Positions 60,148-64,000 of a stretch of DNA of 64,000 bases are shown one piece after another. A model generated the notes under the pieces. The model did no database searches and was not told the DNA's origin. It saw only the letters and a list, made by a program, of their open reading frames with translations. Source of the stretch: Herbiconiux sp. SALV-R1 (GTDB lineage Bacteria; Actinomycetota; Actinomycetes; Actinomycetales; Microbacteriaceae); assembly GCF_013113715.1 (NCBI RefSeq), contig NZ_CP053344.1:3782001-3846000 (forward strand), written 5' to 3'. A program made the translations under genes and the position numbers. Each line of letters begins with the position of its first letter. Position 1 is the stretch's first letter.

Positions 60148-60660
60148 TCAACCGTACCGGTTCGGCCCCGTCGCCTCCCCGCCGGCAGCCCGCCGACGGC
60201 TCAGCCCTCGGGCACACCCCGCCGCCGCGACGGCCATCCCTCCCGACGACAGCGCCACGGCCCAGACGGTCGCGGCGACGAAGAGCGGGTTCGTGAGGTC
60301 GACGCGCAGGGGCATGAGGGCCACCCAGACCACCACGAAGACAGCTGACGCCATCGCCGAAGCGATTCCCGCGACGAGGAACGACAGCACGACTGCCGCT
60401 CCCGCGATCAGCCCGACGTGCTCCGCCCGGGCACGTCGAAGGGTCACGACCGCGACCACCACCCCGAGGGCCGACGCCACCACCGCCACCCCGCAGGCGA
60501 TCGCACCGGCGACAGGGGGGATGATATCGGCCGTCGACAGCGCTACGCCGCCGAGGGCGCTCCCGGAGCCGAGGCCCAGGAGCGCTGCGCCGCCGAGAAG
60601 GCCCCGGATGCTTCGCTCCGTGTCGGAAGCAGGACGCGGGGGCGGGCCGTCGCCGGTCAT
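60148..60660 (-). CDS. Hypothetical four-helix membrane protein
   Basis: A 170-residue protein with four hydrophobic helices (about residues 22-45, 50-73, 82-108 and 123-147) and a short basic C-terminus. The topology resembles DUF4190-like or small hypothetical actinobacterial proteins, but no motif was recognised. The ATG overlaps the stop of the upstream membrane protein (ATGA, 60657-60660), so the two are coupled. The gap to the methyltransferase start is three bases. Confidence 0.65.
   Translation of the reverse strand: MTGDGPPPRPASDTERSIRGLLGGAALLGLGSGSALGGVALSTADIIPPVAGAIACGVAVVASALGVVVAVVTLRRARAEHVGLIAGAAVVLSFLVAGIASAMASAVFVVVWVALMPLRVDLTNPLFVAATVWAVALSSGGMAVAAAGCARGLSRRRAAGGEATGPNRYG
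60151..60156 (-). promoter_or_regulatory. -10 box TACGGT, leaderless promoter of the methyltransferase
   Basis: TACGGT on the minus strand lies within the last codons of the upstream gene (CDS 60148-60660) and ends six bases before the GTG at 60144; the spacer TGAGGG carries that gene's TGA stop. Confidence 0.5.
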
Positions 60661-61253
60661 GCCGCCGGCGGCGGGGCGGGCTGCGGGGAGGTGAACGCGC
60701 GGCGGAGGAAGGAGCGGGCGAAGGCGGGGAGGACGGGAAGGGAGACGGCGAGGGTGAGGAGGAGGGTGACGACGCAGGCGAGGAGCACGATGGGGACGAG
60801 GAAGTCGCCGCTCCAGAGGAAGACGATGGTGAGGGCGTATGACACAGAGGCGGCGGTGCCGATGACGAGGTCGATGACGAGCGCGCACGCCAGCACGACA
60901 CCGAACGAGCTCGCCACCGTCGCCCACGGCCTCGCGAGACCGGGCACTCGACGGAGCATCAGCCACGGCAGCCAGAGCGCTCCGGCGAGCGCGAGGGCGG
61001 CGACGAGGAACACCGGCCAGTCGAACACGGCCTGGCGCGATTGCTCGTAGGCGGTTACGAGCACGGCACCCACGGCGAGCGACGGCATCGACAGCAGGGC
61101 GCCAAGCACTAGGCCCGCGAGGCGGGCGCGCCGCCTCGCCGCAGGGCCGAGGACGACAGCCCGAGCGGCAGGCTCGGTAGCAGCCGCAGCCGCAGCCGGT
61201 GCAGCATCCGCAGCGGGAGGTGCAGCCGTCGGCTCGAGTTGAGGATTCGTCAC
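60657..61253 (-). CDS. Hypothetical four-helix membrane protein, first of a coupled pair
   Basis: A 198-residue protein. An Ala/Pro-rich N-terminus of 45 residues precedes four helices (about residues 47-68, 76-95, 107-130 and 142-170). The second half, with FGVVLACALVIDLVIGTAAS, has no recognised family. The GTG at 61253 is chosen because family-like sequence starts there; it is 31 bases after the hspR stop on the same strand, so read-through from the heat-shock operon is possible. It overlaps the next membrane protein gene by four bases. Confidence 0.65.
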   Translation of the reverse strand: MTNPQLEPTAAPPAADAAPAAAAAATEPAARAVVLGPAARRRARLAGLVLGALLSMPSLAVGAVLVTAYEQSRQAVFDWPVFLVAALALAGALWLPWLMLRRVPGLARPWATVASSFGVVLACALVIDLVIGTAASVSYALTIVFLWSGDFLVPIVLLACVVTLLLTLAVSLPVLPAFARSFLRRAFTSPQPAPPPAA

Positions 61254-61284
61254 CCCATAAGGATGACGGCAGGAGGCGCGGGAG

Positions 61285-61719
61285 TCAACGCCCGTCGCGG
61301 TCGCGCGGCTGCCACACCACGAGCTCGGTGCGCCGCTGCGTGCGCGTTCCGTGCTTGAGCGAGATGACCTCGCCCTCCACACCGGCGGCGAACACACGAC
61401 GGCCTGGGCGGTTGAGCACCTCTTCGGCGAGCGCTGATTCCAGCTCGCGCACGCGGGCGGTGAGCCCGGCCACCTGGTTCTCGAGCTGAAGGATGCGCGC
61501 GATGCCCTCGAGCGACACCCCCTCCGACGACAGCCGCGCCACCTCGCGCAGCTGCACCACGTCGCGCATCGAATAGCGTCGCGACTTGCCCGCCGTGCGG
61601 GTGGGGCTCACCAGGCCGATGCGATCGTACTGACGGAGGGTCTGCGGGTGCATGCCCGCGAGCTCGGCCGCCACGGCGATCGCGAACAGCGGCGAGTTCT
61701 CGTCGACCTCGTCCCTCAT
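61285..61719 (-). CDS. hspR: MerR-family heat-shock repressor
   Basis: A 144-residue repressor. The MerR helix-turn-helix is residues about 10-75: LFAIAVAAELAGMHPQTLRQ, then YDRIGLVSPTRTAGKSRRYS. A coiled-coil dimerisation helix (IARILQLENQVAGLTARVRE) and a C-terminal tail follow. HspR binds HAIR sites together with DnaK and shuts off chaperone genes in unstressed cells. ATG at 61719 is preceded by GGAGG; the longer frame is not family-like. It is last of dnaK-grpE-dnaJ-hspR, separated from dnaJ by a strong hairpin. Its visible target in the window is clpB. Confidence 0.95.
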   Translation of the reverse strand: MRDEVDENSPLFAIAVAAELAGMHPQTLRQYDRIGLVSPTRTAGKSRRYSMRDVVQLREVARLSSEGVSLEGIARILQLENQVAGLTARVRELESALAEEVLNRPGRRVFAAGVEGEVISLKHGTRTQRRTELVVWQPRDRDGR

Positions 61720-61766
61720 GTCCGCCTCCCAGCGGGGTTCGGTGCCTTCGTTGTGACGGTGGGGGT

Positions 61767-61805
61767 GGTGACGGATGCCGGGGGCCGGCCCCAGCATCCG
61801 TCACC
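61767..61805. terminator. Strong hairpin between dnaJ and hspR
   Basis: GGTGACGGATGC and GCATCCGTCACC pair perfectly over 12 bases, with an inner GGGGCC/GGCCCC stem in the loop. It starts five bases after the dnaJ stop and is not followed by a T-run. It may halt part of the transcripts or protect the upstream message, making hspR expression lower than dnaJ. Confidence 0.65.
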
Positions 61806-61810
61806 TGACC

Positions 61811-62797
61811 TCACTCCCGCGCCTTGGCGAGGAGTTCGGTTCGGGGGTTCTCGGCCGGTTCGACCGAGTGGAAGGCCTCGAGCGCCTCGCGCTGCTCGGC
61901 CGTGAGGTGGGCGGGAACCGCCACCTGCACGACGGCGAGGAGGTCGCCCTTGCCTTTGGAGGTCTCGACTCCGCGCCCCTTGACCCGCAGCACGCGACCC
62001 GACGGGGTGCCGGGTGCGACCTTGAGCTTCACGGGGCTGCCGCCGAGGGTCGGCACCTCGATGGTGGCGCCCAGGGTGGCCTCGACGAAGGTCACCGGCA
62101 CGTTCACGCGCAGGTTGAGGCCGTCGCGCTCGAACACGGGGTGCTTCCGCACGGTGACCGTGAGCACGATGTCTCCGGCCTCGCCGCCGTCGGGCGAGGG
62201 CTCGCCCTTGCCGCGCAGCTTGATCTTCTGCTGGTCGGCGACTCCCGCGGGGATCTTCACCGTGATCGGCTTGCCATCCGCCGTCTGCAGCTTGATGGTG
62301 TCGCCCTTCACGGCGGTGACGAAGTCGATCGTGGTGCGGGCTGTGACGTCGCGGCCGCGGGTGGGGCCGTAGGCGCCGAAGCCCCCACGGCCGCCGCCGC
62401 GACCGAACATTCCGCCGAGGATGTCGTCGAACCCGCCCGGTGCCTGCTGGTAGCTGTAGCTCGTGCCGCGAGCACCGCCACCACCGCCGCCGAACATGCC
62501 GCCGAAGACGTCCTCGAAGCCGCCGCCCTGACCGCCGCCACCCGCCGTGAAGCGGGCGCCGGAGCCCATGGCGCGGATCTGGTCGTACTCCTTGCGCTGG
62601 TCGGCGTCGGAGAGCACCGAGTAGGCCTCGCTGATCTCCTTGAAGGTCGCCTCGGCCTTGGCATCGCCCTGGTTCGAGTCGGGGTGGTACTTGCGCGCCA
62701 GCTTGCGGTAAGCCTTCTTGAGCTCGGCGTCGGAGATGTCTTTCGACACCCCGAGCACCTTGTAGAAGTCTTTGTCGAACCAGTCCTGGCTAGCCAT
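61811..62797 (-). CDS. dnaJ: DnaJ co-chaperone lacking the zinc-finger domain (CbpA-like)
   Basis: A 328-residue J-protein. The J domain (residues 9-75) has the HPD motif in RKYHPDSNQ. A long Gly/Phe region (about residues 80-150) follows, rich in GGGG and GGMFG. The CxxCxGxG zinc-binding repeats expected in DnaJ type I are absent; the chain goes directly to the C-terminal substrate domains (VTARTTIDFVTAVKGDTIKL ... ). It stimulates DnaK ATPase and delivers clients. ATG overlaps the grpE stop by eight bases. In many actinobacteria the operon dnaJ also has this type-II form. Confidence 0.92.
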   Translation of the reverse strand: MASQDWFDKDFYKVLGVSKDISDAELKKAYRKLARKYHPDSNQGDAKAEATFKEISEAYSVLSDADQRKEYDQIRAMGSGARFTAGGGGQGGGFEDVFGGMFGGGGGGARGTSYSYQQAPGGFDDILGGMFGRGGGRGGFGAYGPTRGRDVTARTTIDFVTAVKGDTIKLQTADGKPITVKIPAGVADQQKIKLRGKGEPSPDGGEAGDIVLTVTVRKHPVFERDGLNLRVNVPVTFVEATLGATIEVPTLGGSPVKLKVAPGTPSGRVLRVKGRGVETSKGKGDLLAVVQVAVPAHLTAEQREALEAFHSVEPAENPRTELLAKARE

Positions 62798-63371
62798 TCG
62801 GCACCGCCACCACGACCTTGGCGGCGCGCAGCAGCGTGGAACCCAGGTAGTAGCCCGACTCGACCACGTCGGCGATGGTCGCCGTGGTCACCTCGTCGCT
62901 CGGCTGCTGGAAGATCGCCTCGTGGATCTGAGGGTCGAACTCCTCGCCGGCCGCGGCGAAGGGCTTGAGTCCTACGCGCTCGGTGCCGGAACGTAGCTTC
63001 GTGGCGATGGCCGTGAACGGCCCGCCCTCGTCGAGGTCGCCGTGCTTGGCGGCCCGGTCGAGGTCGTCGAGCACGGGCAGCAGCACCTTCACGACCTCGC
63101 CGACCGCACGCTCGCGCTCGATCTCGCGGTTCGCCTCGGTGCGCTTGCGGTAGTTGGCGTACTCCGCCGTCACACGCTGCAGGTCGGCGAGCCGCTCCGC
63201 AGCGAGATCTTCGGCCGAACTCTGGCCCGAGAGGAACGACAGGTCGGCGTCGGAGAGCGAGGTCTCCACATCCGGTCCCTCAGCCTGGATGAAGGACGAG
63301 TCGGGGGTCTCCTCGGCGGAGGCCCCCGACTCGTCAGCAGGCTGACGACCGTCGGTGTTGTCGTCAGTCAT
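62790..63371 (-). CDS. grpE: GrpE nucleotide exchange factor
   Basis: A 193-residue protein. An acidic, disordered N-terminus (about residues 1-45) precedes the long coiled-coil helix (LAAERLADLQRVTAEYANYR and onward), then the short four-helix part (VLLPVLDDLDRAAKHGDLDE) and the beta domain (FDPQIHEAIFQQPSDEVTTA). It releases ADP from DnaK. The gene starts three bases after the dnaK stop and overlaps dnaJ, showing tight operon packing. Confidence 0.95.
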   Translation of the reverse strand: MTDDNTDGRQPADESGASAEETPDSSFIQAEGPDVETSLSDADLSFLSGQSSAEDLAAERLADLQRVTAEYANYRKRTEANREIERERAVGEVVKVLLPVLDDLDRAAKHGDLDEGGPFTAIATKLRSGTERVGLKPFAAAGEEFDPQIHEAIFQQPSDEVTTATIADVVESGYYLGSTLLRAAKVVVAVPNG

Positions 63372-63374
63372 GGG

Positions 63375-64000
63375 TTACTTGTCCTTCGGCTCGTCTTCGT
63401 CTTCGACGACCTCGGCGTCGACCACGTCGTCGTCGGCGTTCGACGACTCGGTGGGCTGGCCCTCGTCGCCCGCGGGGGCGGCAGCGTCTGCCTGGGCAGA
63501 AGCATAGATGGCCTGGCCGAGCTTCTGCTGGCTCTCGTTGAGCTTGTCGAACGCGGTCTTCACGGCGTCGTCGTCCTCACCCGCGAGAGCGGACTTCAGA
63601 GCGTCGACGTCGGCCTGCACCTCGGTCTTGACATCCTCCGGGAGCTTGTCGGAGTTCTCCTTGATGAGCTTGTCGGTCGAGTACGCGAGCGACTCGGCCT
63701 GGTTGCGCACCTCGGCGGCCTCGCGGCGCTTCTTGTCTTCGGCGGCGTGCTCCTCCGCCTCGCGCACCATGCGCTCGATGTCCTCCTTGGGCAGCGACGA
63801 GCCACCCGTGATGGTCATCGACTGCTCCTTGCCGGTGCCCTTGTCCTTCGCGGAGACGTGCACGATGCCGTTCGCGTCGATGTCGAAGGTCACCTCGACC
63901 TGCGGGATTCCGCGGGGCGCCGGCGCGATGCCGGTGAGCTCGAAGGTGCCCAGGTTCTTGTTGTCGCGGGTGAACTCGCGCTCACCCTGGAACACCTGGA
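63375..64000 (-). CDS. dnaK: DnaK chaperone, C-terminal part (gene continues beyond the window)
   Basis: About 208 residues are visible, from within the substrate-binding domain ([40 protein letters not shown]) through the helical lid ([20 protein letters not shown]) to the acidic tail ([17 protein letters not shown]). This region binds exposed hydrophobic segments of clients; the ATPase domain and promoter lie beyond base 64000. The operon promoter would be expected to carry another HAIR site outside this window. Confidence 0.97.
   Translation of the reverse strand, partial: QVFQGEREFTRDNKNLGTFELTGIAPAPRGIPQVEVTFDIDANGIVHVSAKDKGTGKEQSMTITGGSSLPKEDIERMVREAEEHAAEDKKRREAAEVRNQAESLAYSTDKLIKENSDKLPEDVKTEVQADVDALKSALAGEDDDAVKTAFDKLNESQQKLGQAIYASAQADAAAPAGDEGQPTESSNADDDVVDAEVVEDEDEPKDK

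Overview
The window is about 70% G+C, densely packed, and reads as chromosome of an actinobacterium, most likely a member of Microbacteriaceae. Supporting features are the dnaK-grpE-dnaJ-hspR order with a HAIR operator on clpB, MptB-type mannosyltransferases, Septum_form, DUF2207, DUF6421 and LytR-CpsA-Psr proteins, a class-E-like LAxTG anchor, and many GTG starts placed six or seven bases after a TAnnnT box (leaderless transcripts). I see no rRNA, tRNA, CRISPR array, insertion sequence or prophage. No stretch of 300 bases lacks a gene; the largest gaps are 55617-55861, 43281-43522 and 3641-3856.

Layout. 1-3640: the end of a BCCT transporter, a membrane protein/TetR unit behind a striking 50-bp inverted repeat, a decayed envelope operon (LEA-like protein, holin-X fragment, DUF3618 pseudogene) and a small membrane protein. 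3857-11385: a PotBCDA-type amine ABC importer run into a nitrilase-family amidase, an RraA-family enzyme, a BKACE enzyme and an Lrp regulator, with a second Lrp gene convergent to it. This looks like one uptake-and-catabolism system of unknown substrate. 11533-25226: housekeeping and envelope genes (LCP ligase, DUF2207, epoxide hydrolase, pyrE, YihY/BrkB, xthA) ending in a secreted Ig-repeat gene split by a frameshift. 25343-35968: APC permease, thioredoxin, FMN reductase with divergent TetR, AEC permease, O-acyltransferase, and a DUF6421/SDR pair. 36060-42021: membrane proteins, then a two-component system next to an ABC-2 exporter. 42207-49038: threonine aldolase-like enzyme, copper ATPase/CsoR operon with its operator, a lower-GC pair of orphans, DedA and a nitroreductase. 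49087-61253: CW_binding_2 protein, ClpB, sortase-anchored serine protease, two MptB paralogues, an RlmG/RsmC-like methyltransferase and two membrane proteins. 61285-64000: hspR, dnaJ, grpE and the end of dnaK.

Connections. HspR (61285-61719) is the expected repressor of the HAIR site at 53442-53462, so the clpB and dnaK loci form one heat-shock regulon. CsoR (46319-46615) should act on the palindrome at 44154-44168, which overlaps the -10 of its own operon. The sensor kinase and the ABC gene carry similar CGGATG/CATCCG inverted repeats just upstream of identical TAGCGT boxes. A 54-bp palindromic element occurs three times (35986, 43349, 43454), each time between convergent genes. The best candidate for an undescribed system is the amine-importer/amidase/RraA/BKACE cluster; the best non-coding signals are the palindromic element and the 1462-1511 inverted repeat. 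All assignments come from reading motifs by eye; no database search was run.
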